A stretch of DNA of 64,000 nucleotides from Lenzites betulinus. Its lineage: Eukaryota > Basidiomycota > Agaricomycetes > Polyporales > Polyporaceae. Shown in pieces: positions 44,129-54,297 of the stretch. Numbering within the stretch: position 1 is the stretch's first letter; each line of letters starts with the position of its first letter. The position numbers were made by a program, and so were the translations under genes. The stretch lies in the NCBI GenBank assembly GCA_022264855.1, contig JABYQU010000070.1:1-64000 (forward strand), written 5' to 3'. Under the pieces are notes generated by a model that worked only from the letters and a program-made list of their open reading frames with translations, made no database searches and was not told the origin of the DNA.

Positions 44129-46645
44129 TTAGAGAGTGTACCGGAAGTCCGGCGCGCGGTCACCCATCCTTCGGAGCTCCTCTGGAGAGTGGCGTATTCC
44201 CTTCTCCTGGGACTCTTTCACGAGCGCGTCCCGGCGCGCGTTTATGCGCTTGTACGCGAGCACGGTTATGGGGACGAATATGAAGCCGATCCCCACAAAC
44301 ATCAGCTCGATGCCGTCTATAAACGAGAAGGGTGCGTCAGTGGGTAACCCACAGTATGGATGAAACACAAAATGCTTACGTCCGAGGACGTAGCGCGGGC
44401 CGTCTTGAGTGCGATAGATGTTGCTCGCGATGGCTCCTCCGAAGTTCCCGATGCCGATGTGCAGCGCCATGCCCACTCCACGTTTGTAGTGTCCGGCAAG
44501 GTTGTTTCCAAGCCTTCGTTTCGCTTGAATCATCCATTCACGAACCAGCAAAACATACGACGTACCATGCGACAACTCCAGGGAATCCAGCATACGACCC
44601 TGCAACGATGAGGAAAGTACCGAAATACTTGGCTCCAATGGGGGCATTCGAAATGTTGATCGCGAATCCGACGAGGCAGTATGTAAGTCCAGCGAGCACA
44701 AACGGGTACCGTTTCTTGATGCGGTCGGACCATATCGCCCACACGAGTAGCGTGATCGCTAAGAGCACATGTTATATAACATATCAAGTAGGTGAAACGA
44801 GAGGTAAGTGCTTACTGGCAAAGACATAGGGTGGCACCGTAAGGAGCTGCGAGATTGGCGTGCTGAACCCAAAGCTACGAGATGCGTGGTATGTTAGCAC
44901 GACTACAGGCATGGAAACCCACGACTAGACGTACCCATTGATGATGGATCTAGTATGACGCATCATCAGCGATTTTGAGTAAGAGACTCGAAGCGACAAC
45001 TACTCACGGCAAGAACAGCGAGATCCCGTAAACTAGGCGAACATGATTTTGTCAGTGAATCAACAAGGTGCACAATGTCGGTGAACGTACGAGGGGCAAT
45101 GATGGACATGTAGATCAGGATGTGGAAGTACACCTGCCAGTCGAGGAGAGTCTCCCAGATATGGCGTATCTCAAAGTGCTCCTCCTCGCCAACCGACGAG
45201 TTGTCGTACTCTATTCCGGGACATCCCAGTCAGCTCGTATAACTTCTGTCAAACCAAGTACAACGAAGGCGTACTTTTCCGATGAATAACGTACGCGCGC
45301 TCCTCTGGAGTCAGGAATGCCGCGGTGTGGGGAAAGTCGACGAGAACTATAAATGACGCATCAGCATTAGTGATTCAAACTCGCAAAGTGGGCGGTGGAC
45401 GCACTGAAGAACGAGATAAATCCCACGACGACCGTCGCGATACCTTCAATTATCTGGAGAGATGTTGTCATTATCGCAAGTACGCGTAGAATGAGGACGG
45501 GAACTTGCGAAGATCCACGACCAGCCGAGGAGCCCCGCCGTACCGGACATGAACGAGATACCGAAAGCGAGCAGGCCAGAGAACGCGCCCGCGAGCGTCG
45601 CTCCTCCGAAGAATATTCCGATCCGATATTGTATCATGTGCCGAGGGTACCATAGAGTGAGGCTTCGTATGACGAGTGGTTAGTTGTACGAGGCGGGGCG
45701 GTGAGGCTAAAAGAAGCTCACTAGTAAACGACGCCAGGGAAGAGTCCTGCCTCTGCAACTCCGAGGCAAATGCGCGTTCCGACCAGCTGCGGGTAGCTGA
45801 AAGGGCTCATAAGTATTCCGTGATATCACAGTCAATACTTTTGACGACGTACGTTTTCACCAAGCCCATCATCGTCCTGAAATTTGGTTCAGCAAGGCGA
45901 ACGTGAGAAATGCTCGCGTTGGCTTACATGATCACCCCCCACAAGAGCTAGCGGCAGGGCCATGGTGAGGATCCTCGACTGCAGACGGGAATTCAGAAGT
46001 ACGTACTGTAATTCCGGGTAGCCACTTCGATGGCCTAAACTTCTTCAGAACCAAACTGTTAGGAAAGTACGTATTAGATCATCGCCTAGGGGTACCAGAG
46101 GCTCAACGTACTTTGCGGGACACTCGAAGAGGCAGTACGGCTATACCGTGACCTCTAATAAGGTTCCGTACGAAGCTCAGTAGAAGAGATCAAACTCACA
46201 ACGAAGTACATGGTCTGGACGCCAGGCGTGAGCGCGTGAGCATCCAGAGCTTATATAAAGTGCGAGGATAGCGGACCCACCAGTGCAATGTTGTACTTAT
46301 TGCCCGTCAGGTCTAACTGAGTAGTGAGCCCTTGCAGCTTCGCATTGCCTATCGTCGCGTCTAATTTGAGCCTTTAAACGTTTCAAACCAAAGTATTCGA
46401 GGCTCACCGATGTTACCGCGGTCCAAGAACGAGCACAGGTACATAAGCGTAAGGATAGGCATAAGCCGCAAGTCGATCTTGCGATACAGCGCCTTCTGCT
46501 GCTCGGGTGTAAGGTCTGGGGGAGGCGGGAGCGTGTCTTCTCCGCCATAAGCAAGGTCGTGCTTCACGGGTACTTCTTCCACCACCGAGTCCGCTGTGTT
46601 CTTCTCTATACTCGCACTCCTTGTGTCGCCTTCACTCTGAGCCAT
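44129..46645 (-). CDS. MFS anion:cation symporter, Dal5/allantoate permease type (copy B)
   Basis: Paralogue of the transporter at 35917-38420. Eighteen minus-strand exons: 46645-46408, 46348-46281, 46214-46200, 46140-46112, 46055-46007, 45947-45928, 45876-45853, 45796-45722, 45662-45509, 45453-45405, 45346-45275, 45210-45091, 45032-45008, 44949-44935, 44874-44816, 44758-44566, 44513-44380, 44316-44129; 1527 nt, 508 residues. All sixteen internal exons have exactly the lengths seen in copy A; only the first and last differ. Motifs: RLMPILTLMYLCSFLDRGNIG, TMYFVPYCLFECPAN (the intact family motif that copy A lacks), KKFRPSKWLPGIT, MSGTAGLLGWSWIF, FLTPEERAYVIHRK, GAKYFGTFLIVAGSYAGFPG, RAPDFRYTL. 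The intron after 45509 begins GCAAGT (GC-AG). A TATAATAAG motif lies 141 bp upstream. Substrate unknown. Confidence 0.95.
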
Positions 46646-46785
46646 CTTCCCAGTCGTAATATGATACGGGGGTGAAGGGGTCGTAGGTTTCGTGAAAGAC
46701 GTGTGGTGAAGGAGAGAGGTGAGCGTGCGCGGTCGCAGAAAGTGGGGTGCGAGAGCGGCCGCCTGGATAACGCGTCCTGGCAGGG

Positions 46786-46794
46786 CTTATTATA
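46786..46794 (-). promoter_or_regulatory. TATA-like box of MFS copy B
   Basis: TATAATAAG on the minus strand, 141 bp before the start codon at 46645. Plausible core promoter by position only. Confidence 0.35.
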
Positions 46795-47512
46795 CGCACG
46801 TCGAGGAGCGTCCGAATCGGCTATCGGAGTCCCATACACACGCTAGCCAACTGGGGCCCAGGATCCGGAAGGGTGGGTCTAGCGAAGGTCACGTTGTAGG
46901 GCGTACAAACGCCCCGGAGACCCGTACTGATCGTGGCGGCGGGCGAGAATATTGGTCTTCGCGCGAGAGGCTGCAATGGCAGCCGAAGAGTGCTAGAGGG
47001 CGCCGAGATTCCCATGAACAAAGCTCGTGTGCGAGCGGTTCCCAGGTGCTAGGGACATCGGGCGGAGGATGGGAACGGGGGCTCAGCGCGGCTATGGACG
47101 CGGGGGTGACTGCTTTTGCGGGGAAGCCATCAAAGAGTGTGGGGAAAGATGGCGTGCCTTAGGCTGAGGTCTCGGATGAAAAATCGGGAGGATCCTCCGC
47201 ATGTACATCGCGGATGTCCAATGTTGAGGTAGCCCGTACGACGTCCGTTCGTGTATGTGGGTGTTCCTGGCTCATCGGTCAGAGGAGGGTTGCTTATCTC
47301 ACTCACAGTCAAATTGACTGATTCCAACGTACAAATAACTTTGCTGGTGTCGCTTTCCCCATGATATTATGGCTCTCCCTGACTGAGAATTTTTAGTTGC
47401 ACAACAGAGTCACAAACAGTTTTACTTCAATCTCGACCAGACAGGTTTTCGTCTCTTTGCTGCTGGCTTGTTGAAAGAAGGGAGAACGAGTTTGGGGTCA
47501 AAGTCAAGAACA
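46795..47512. other. Intergenic, no recognised gene
   Basis: About 0.7 kb upstream of MFS copy B and next to the LINE insertion. No supported gene. Confidence 0.4.
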
Positions 47513-47527
47513 AACTTGCAAATCTTT
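47513..47527. repeat. Target-site duplication, 3' copy of LINE
   Basis: AACTTGCAAATCTTT, identical to 48977-48991. The last three T are shared with the start of the poly(T) run, so the exact border is ambiguous by a few bases. Confidence 0.9.
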
Positions 47528-48976
47528 TTTTTTTTTTTTTTTTTTTTTTGGTGGAGCGCGTCTTGAGCCTGCTCCCCCAGTGAGCTCGTCAGAGCGTGTG
47601 GTGGGGTAGCGGGCGCGCTTGGTGACTTCTAGGGACAAACGAGAAACCCCAGCAATCACTTAAGAAGTGAGAGTTTAAAGATGTGCGATCAGATCGCACT
47701 ATCACCGTACCGCGAGGAAATGTCCTTTACGCACTGAGTGTGGGACTCGAAGGTCATCGGGAGATTCATCCGAGAGCACCAGGCGCCCTCATCCTCTCCC
47801 TCGCTTAATACCCACTAAAACCCCGCTATCCGTCACCCATCTCGAGGGTAGGTCTCTCTCCTCTTCCAGTAGGGGGGACCAGGTCCCTTCTACCAGCCGT
47901 ATGTATCGTTTACGTTTTTTCCCTAGGAGTAGGGCTGCAACGCGCCGATCTAGGGTAAGCCGCCTATTTATTTCTGCAAACCAGCGGTTCTGTATCTCTT
48001 GCCTAGTGAATTCCGCGCCGTCGTTTGCTATTACCCGCTCACATCGGAGCTTCCATATAAGCCGGGCTGACTCGATCGCTAATATGGCCCAGCGATTTTC
48101 TAGCGCAGGCGTGCACCGGCCGCCATTCGCCTTCCGTCCAGTGCAAGCTGCTCCCATAATCGTCCCCCATGACGGGTTGCGCGGCAGTCCTCCCGCCGTC
48201 GTCCAGGCCTCATGGAGTAGTTTCCATATAGTTTCGCGTCCGTTCGCATTACAGGTGAATAGTATATGCTCCATCGTTTCGGTCTGGCCGCATACCTTGC
48301 AAATTGCTCGTTCTTTTAGTTCATCGGACATTGATGGGCGTAGCCAGTGAGTTCCGATCATATATGCATCGTGGAGGGTCATCCACATCCATTGTCTCGC
48401 CTCACGGGAGATTGCGCTACTAGCTAGCGATTTCCAGAGTGTTTCCGGGGTTATGTGAACATTAAGGTCTTCCCTCAGATCCTTGATCACCTGGTCCACC
48501 CGTTCTTTGGTACGTCTTCTCGGCTGCGCGTCCACCGTTTTCCGTGCTCGGATCGCTCGGTATGCTAATTTTTGCGTTACTTTACTCAATTTCGCCCCAG
48601 TGACTAGAAGTTTCCGAGGTACGGTAACATCTACGGGGTCTGGGGCAGGTTTGCGGGCTCCGCGGCCAGCTAGGACATCCGCGTGCTCGTTCCCCGGGTG
48701 GCCGTTGTGTCCTTTAACCCATAGGAAAGCAGTGTGCGCTTTCCGTTCAAGAGTTGCGGCCACGATCGCTCTGGTGAGGTCCGGGTTCTTTTGGTGCACA
48801 AATCCTTCGTCTTCGTATTTACGGAATCGTTTTGTCACAGCTTCCAGCGTTGTTCTCGAGTCCGTGATATGGAGGAGCGGCATCGCAGGGTCCGCTGCGC
48901 GTGTTGCCATGAGCGTTGCCACAGCCTCTCCCGTCTGGTTTGATTGATCCATGGCGGGGGGGAGGCGGATGCTCCT
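47528..48976 (-). mobile_element. 5'-truncated non-LTR retrotransposon (LINE) insertion
   Basis: A 1.45-kb insertion in minus orientation. Its 3' end is a poly(A) tail, seen as 25 consecutive T at 47525-47549 on the plus strand; its 5' end is cut within the RNase H domain. The insertion is bounded by perfect 15-bp target-site duplications (47513-47527 and 48977-48991). Inside is a single uninterrupted frame encoding the end of ORF2 (RNase H plus C-terminal CCHC). Endonuclease and reverse transcriptase are missing, so it is a dead copy made by target-primed reverse transcription. The intact frame, long homopolymer and perfect duplication indicate a young insertion and imply an active full-length family elsewhere in the genome. 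Confidence 0.93.
47789..48952 (-). pseudogene. LINE ORF2 fragment: RNase H and CCHC zinc knuckle
   Basis: Frame of 387 codons from an internal ATG at 48952 to a TGA at 47789. The N-terminal part is the second half of a type-1 RNase H: ITDSRTTLEAVTKRF holds a catalytic Asp, and LWVKGHNGHPGNEHADVLAG carries the conserved His, Asn and final Asp. The first catalytic Asp/Glu strand was lost by 5' truncation. Downstream is a CCHC knuckle CKVCGQTETMEHILFTC (C-x2-C-x7-H-x4-C) of the zf-RVT type found at the end of fungal and plant LINE ORF2 proteins, then a basic tail with GKKRKRYIRLVEG. The frame is open but lacks its own start and promoter, so it is a fragment rather than a gene. Confidence 0.9.
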
Positions 48977-48991
48977 AACTTGCAAATCTTT
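48977..48991. repeat. Target-site duplication, 5' copy of LINE
   Basis: AACTTGCAAATCTTT, the second copy of the duplication at 47513-47527, directly next to the truncated 5' end of the element. Confidence 0.9.
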
Positions 48992-49660
48992 AATCTCACG
49001 TTTTGACGTTTTGCATTAACCCTAACCTTAAAATGGTACTCCGGCGCCACCCTGGTGCTTCAAGTTGTACCAGTACCCTCGCTCACTTAAGACGTCCTCC
49101 TGTCTTCTGGCCTTGAGAAAGTCCTGAAAGTCCCTTTGAAATCAACGACGATCACGCTGAAGCATCTATGTAGCTGTCCTAGTCGCCAAGTAGTCCACCT
49201 TTTTGTCACCGATGTTCAGTGTCTTTCATCCAAGAAGTACAAGGGCTATCGTCAGCTGCGTTCCTCTCCCCCCGTATCAGCGGGCTATCCCAATTGAAAC
49301 GCCCTACATGGCCTTAAGCTTCGAGAGGGTAATAATCTCACTCGGATGACTGTCTCGGCAGTGTCATAGGGGTCGGTGTCTCGGTTCCGTACAAGATAAC
49401 CTTGTACATTCTCTCTGGCATGCTGCGGGTGCTGGAGTCAGTGTTGCGTATTTGCTCACCGCTGTCAGCTGCGGCGTCCACCTTACAGCGCAGTCAACGG
49501 TCATATGTGCGTGAGATTCCATCTTGGCGCGTCTGCAGCACGACGCGCACGAGGCTTATATATCAAGCTCGCGCGTCCTAGCATTCCTCTTGCCCTCCCG
49601 CGAACCATCCACCGCTCTTTCTCCCCCCCATTCCCAGCCGGACGCCACCACGTCGTCAAG
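48992..49660. other. Intergenic upstream of AAA ATPase
   Basis: About 0.67 kb. It starts with AACCCTAACC-like sequence at 49018-49027, too short to call telomeric, and ends in a C/T-rich leader before 49661. No gene seen. Confidence 0.4.
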
Positions 49661-52520
49661 ATGCTCAGAGGCAAAGTGCTCAGACCTCCCCGCCACGTAC
49701 ATCTGCGTAAGTGGCCTGCTTTTGCGCTTTTCCTGGGTCTCCATCAGCTGCAACTCTCCATTCGCAAGCCGGGGACGCGGTCTCGCACGCGTATCCGATC
49801 GTTAACCCGATGTTCGCCCTCCCAGCCGGTGGCTTTGTCGCCAACGACGACGGTACTCTCGGCTTCGCCATGCCCGCCCTCTCCGGCGACGTCATCGAGT
49901 TTGATCCAACAAAGGACGCGGATACCGTCCCCGAGGAGACCATCCCGGAGGGACCGCCCGGGAGCGTATTGGAGGTCCGATACCTCCATGAAATACACGA
50001 CTCTTTTAAGAACCAGTGGACGATTAGGCCCGCGCCGCCCCCCACGGAGGAGGACAAAGCGGCGAAGCAGGATGGCGCCAAGTACTCCGTGTTCGCATTC
50101 ACCGTTATCCGCAGGTTCAACTACAGCCAAGATGGCAAGGCAAACACATTCAATGTCACCACGTCTCTCCAGATAAACAGCCCCGAGCTTGTCGACGTTG
50201 GGAAGGAGGTTCTGGGCCACGTGCAGGGTATCTCATGGACTGCCAAACCGCTCCGAGTGCGTCGCGTCGCGTCTGGCCGGGAAAGACTAAAACTCAATCT
50301 CTCTAATAGATTGATCCGAACACGCTCCTGTCCTGGTTCCCGGAGTTGCAAGCGCACCTAGACGCGCTCTCCGCCAAAGTTCAGGACGTATCGCCAGACG
50401 AGCCTGTGCACCGCACGCATGAGCACTTGAGCCACCTGCTCTCCCATCTCAGGGAAACGTACGGTACAACACTCGACACACTGTCCTCACTACTTGAACA
50501 CGGCGAGATCACGTTCGACCTCTTGTGGGCGCTCTTCGTCCCAGGCAAGACGACGCTGTACACGCTCTGTCCGATCACCTCTGAGCCCCGCGCGCTGCGT
50601 CTCGTGCACGCGGAGCTATGCCAGAAGGCGGATGCCCAGTCGCCTGTGTCCGCCGCGTATGATCCGACGGGACTGCTTACTTCCAAGGGCGGACAAGAGC
50701 AGCAAATGCAGTACTTCTGGCGACTCGTCGTCGAGTACGTCGAGGTTGACATCGGTAGCCACACAGACGGCCCGGGCGACGCCAACGGTATTACGGATGT
50801 CAACTCTCCGAAGAACACGCAGCCGACATTCGGGTACGCAGGCCTGGGAAGGGTCATCGACGTGCAAAGGTTCAAGGGCGCGAAGAAGATCTCGCAGCTC
50901 ATCACCTTTCCGATCGAGTATTACCCGGGTCCAGGGGGCGTGGCGGGCTTGAAAGAGCGACTGATCAAGCGCGGGAGGAAGTGGTCGGAGGTCGCTGGCG
51001 GGATGCACCATGTTGCGTACCGGGGACTCGCGTTCAAGTTCAAGGAGATTTCCCACATCAAATATAGCGTGAGTGCGTCCTCCCGCACTGTTCCTGTATG
51101 TCAGACTGACATTGAGTGCGATATAGGTCAACTCTCGGATCATGATCGACCGAAGTGAGTAGCGCGCTGTTTCCTGGCCCGTGGGTGCGGGGACCCTGCT
51201 CACCGGTCTTTCTCCCTCCCAGAGACTTTCGGGGACACGGTACCCAACTACCCGATGCTGCCCCGTGTGTCCAAAACACTCTCAGGACAGGATATTGATA
51301 GACATGCTAAACGCGCTGCGGCGTCGAAGTTGATCACGGACCCGGACGCCCGTGATCTGACCAAGGAAGAGCTCCTGCTCACGTCTCCTATCGTATATGG
51401 TTTCAGTTTCTCCGACAAGCAATGGCGTAAGTAGTCTCTTCTCGCATAGTACGTGTGCACATAAATCTAACCTGAACTACTAGTGGAGTTCATCGTTGAG
51501 CGCGTCGAGCCATTTGAGTGGAACGACGAGGCGTTCGAACAGCTTGTTATCCCGCCTGCGCATAAAATGGTACTCAAAACGCTCGTGGAGTCGCACAACG
51601 CAGGCACAGCGGCGCAGTTTGACGATTTCGTGTCCGGTAAGGGACACGGCCTCGTCATCAATTTATTCGGCAACCCAGGAACAGGTACGTGAACACAAGA
51701 ATACTTCGGTATGAAAACAGAACTGAAAAATGTCTGCTGCAACAGGAAAGAGCCTGACTGCGGAGGCGATGAGCGAATGTACGTCTTCACTCCCTCCTTC
51801 TTTCGCTCTCACCAAGCTAAGCGGCTCCGCCAACTTTCCCAGACGTGCGAAGTGAGTCTCATGCACTATTTCTGAAACATGCACAGCGTTGACCCGTTCT
51901 GTCTTGTCGGCTTTCCTTCTCTCCACAGAGCCCTTGTACGTTGTAGGAGCTGCAGATCTCGGCACCCATGCAGAGGCCTTGGATCAGAACCTCACAGCCA
52001 TCCTGAAAGTGTCCGCTGTCTGGGGAGCGGTCGTTCTCATCGACGAGGCGGACGTGTTTCTTGAGGAGCGCACACTGGCACACCTCGAGCGGAATGCCAT
52101 GGTTGCCGTCTTTCTCCGTCAGCTAGAGTAATTAACACAAAGTTTAAATTGTGAATCGAAGAACTAACCCTCGAGCACAGGTACTTCCGCGGGATCTTGT
52201 TCCTTACAACGAACCGCGTCCGCGTTTTCGACGAGGCTTTCCAGTCGCGCATTCACGTCTCGCTGCGTTACCAGGACCTTTCCGCCGACGCGAAACGGCA
52301 CATCTGGCTCGCATTCCTCAAGAAGGTGAACGGAGATGTACCGTTCGGCGGTGTCACCCAGGAGCAGTTCCGCTCGCTCGGCGAGAAGAAGGTAAACGGG
52401 CGGCAGATTAAGAACATCGTCAAGACTGCGGGCGCGCTCGCCGTTGCCAAGCAGGAAGCCCTTTCGTTCGCCCATTTGGAGCAGGTTTTAGATCTGATGG
52501 AACAGTTCGATACGGCGTAA
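49661..52520 (+). CDS. AAA ATPase with large N-terminal domain (DUF7025-like)
   Basis: Ten exons: 49661-49706, 49748-50256, 50310-51068, 51127-51154, 51223-51426, 51484-51684, 51746-51778, 51843-51851, 51929-52127, 52181-52520; 2328 nt, 775 residues. The N-terminal 530 residues match the architecture of the fungal 'DUF7025 + AAA' proteins (HEIHDSFKNQWTIRP, LLWALFVPGKTTLYT, YFWRLVVEYVEVD, YRGLAFKFKEI). The ATPase core follows: GLVINLFGNPGTGKS (Walker A, about 575-585, Lys-Ser split over an intron), AEAMSEYVRKPLYVVGAADLG, VVLIDEADVFLEER (Walker B), RILFLTTNRV-type sensor 1, AFQSRIHVSLRY (arginine finger), and a small C-terminal lid domain. Exon 8 is a 9-nt micro-exon. All ATPase residues are present, so an active ring or remodelling ATPase is likely; cellular role unknown. 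Confidence 0.92.
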
Positions 52521-52739
52521 GTGCATCTTTGTGCGCAGCGTTTCGATGAGCTCATGGCACTGATTTCGTGAGCAGGCATATCATGTATCAGTAGAGCATC
52601 TGTAGAGTTCTGTACGCACAGTACATTTGGTAATGTATAGATAGATAGTGTACAATCGATGTGTACTATGTTGACTTTACGACCTGCTACAAGCTACGAC
52701 TACGAGAACATCTGAACGTGACAACCCGAAGATGCGTGC
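52521..52739. other. 3' flank of AAA ATPase
   Basis: About 0.2 kb with short tagatagat-like repeats near 52634-52650. No gene seen. Confidence 0.35.
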
Positions 52740-52991
52740 CCGGGTCTTTTATGACGGTCAAATTGCACAAAAATTATTGTGAGCACTTTCTTTCGACTTT
52801 GAGCTCTCTTTCTCCACCTTTCGCCGCGCTTTCTTTAAGAGCAGGCGCCTATCTGCTTAGTCAGGATATTTTCTAGAGACGCTCGTGGAATGCCACAAGC
52901 GCCGGCCGAAAAATAGCAAGCACGAGCAAGACTCGAACCTCGGGCCCGACAAAACGGGCTACGAAGGAGTTACCGCTAGGCCACAAGACCT
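52740..52991 (-). mobile_element. tRNA-derived SINE-like element, copy 1
   Basis: Minus strand. The head (52991-52920) has pol III box A (TGGCCTAGCGG) and box B (GGTTCGAGTCT) at tRNA-like spacing and an anticodon-arm-like hairpin (AGCCCG/CGGGCC), but the acceptor ends do not pair and the T-stem is poor, so it is not a functional tRNA. The body continues toward 52740 with AAAGAAAGCGCG and AGAGAGCTC motifs and the end GTGCTCACAATAATTTTTG..TGACCGTCATA. The same body and end occur in opposite orientation at 53541-53720. A head of pol III type plus a shared tail is the build of a SINE. Confidence 0.6.
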
Positions 52992-53540
52992 TATATGTGA
53001 ACCCAAGTAAACAGTGTATATACGTTGCATTTGTCATCGTTCTAGTATATTCCCATTCCACCACCTTAAGTAGGGACGTAAGCGTCGGCGTAGACCTTGC
53101 GTGTATTCGAAGCCATACGGTCGGACACGTTCTCCCCAGCTGGGAGCTCCAGTGCAGGGACCGGCCGCGGCACGCAGGAAAAACTGCTTCAATATTGGGG
53201 TCCGGGTGACCTTGCAAGTACTGGCACTGCGCAAGGTAACATAGGCAGGATATTCTCTCACGAGGCACGGGATGTTTCTAGTATAAATCTTTCAGCGGTA
53301 TTGTGCATAAATGAAGGTCCTCGGGAGGACTAATGCTAGCATAAAGCCGGGAAGAAGTAAGTTTAGGCAGCAAGTCTTCCCTATCAACAAGGCCTACTGT
53401 ACCTGATAGTACTGAAGTTAGTACGGCTCTAAGCAGAATTCTTACAAGATGTACTGACTCCAGATCAATACCGGACTACAAAATCAGTATTACGTAAGAT
53501 ATTTGACTTGCCTATGCTCATTGTAGCCGTCGGTAGCTCT
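52992..53540. other. Spacer between two inverted repeat copies
   Basis: About 0.55 kb without recognised genes, lying between the SINE-like copies. Confidence 0.4.
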
Positions 53541-53720
53541 GGAAGAAAGCGCGCTGTCCAATGTAAGAGCGCGCTCTCGACTGAAAGAAAGCGCGCTCAA
53601 GTGTAAGAGAGAGCGCTCTTGACCGAAAGAAAGCGCGCTTGACCGTAAGAGAGCGCGCTGGCCCGTTGTTAATAGTAAGTGCTCAAAATCATTTTTGTGC
53701 AAAATGACCGTCATACCGTC
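53541..53720 (+). repeat. SINE-like body with GCGCGCT minisatellite, copy 2
   Basis: Plus strand. Three successive units of GAAAGAAAGCGCGCT followed by a GTAAGAGAGCGCGCT-like half, period about 37 bp, each half near-palindromic around GCGCGC. It ends with AGTGCTCAAAATCATTTTTGTGC..TGACCGTCATA, matching the tail of copy 1 in inverted orientation about 0.7 kb away. No tRNA-like head is visible upstream. Confidence 0.65.
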
Positions 53721-54246
53721 ATAGGGTCTGACGGATGCTGACCGCTCTCTCCGTCCCGGGCATGCTCAGCAGACAGCATTCCGCATGCTCCATTATCCCG
53801 GTACGTAAATCTCTCATGCGGACCTCCCGCCGGGTCACCCGCCCGCACAGCTGGCGTACTGACACTCTTCTGCCATAGAGCCCGACTTCAATGTGCTTCT
53901 GATACCTGCCAACACCCGAACACGTGCTTGAAGAAGTCCTCCGCAGGATCGCGCCCGGCGCGCTTTCTGCCTCAGCAGTGGGCCGCGCTGTGCCCGCCCC
54001 GCCCGGCTATCCTATCGCAGCGCGCGTCGTACGTTTTGAACGTCTCACATGGTCTACGTTCTTTGCATCGTGCCCGGCTACTTGATTGAATCTGCCTTAC
54101 AGTGCAGTGGCGGGCGAGCATGGTCTCTGGTCAGCTGTTGGGGATACAGACCCCGTCCGAGGGCTCGACTGAGACGAAGAACCGTGCTTGACGCAGACAT
54201 CGTCTGATCGTGCCCGGGGTTGAGGTGCAATTTCTCAAGGCTGATG
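53721..54246. other. Intergenic upstream of GH92
   Basis: About 0.5 kb with promoter sequence of the GH92 gene. No gene seen. Confidence 0.4.
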
Positions 54247-54253
54247 TATAAAT
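54247..54253 (+). promoter_or_regulatory. TATA box of the GH92 gene
   Basis: TATAAAT 51 bp before the start codon at 54298, followed by a short leader. Confidence 0.55.
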
Positions 54254-54297
54254 GAAAGCGGTGAGCAGGAGGTGGGTTCATCTACGGTCTGCTCGCC

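Noticed and set aside
49018..49030. Telomere-like AACCCTAACC next to the LINE
   Set aside because: Fewer than two full repeat units; not evidence for a telomere or a telomere-targeted insertion.
52919..52991. Functional tRNA gene
   Set aside because: Box A and B are present but the acceptor arms do not pair and two T-stem pairs mismatch; assigned to a SINE-like head instead.
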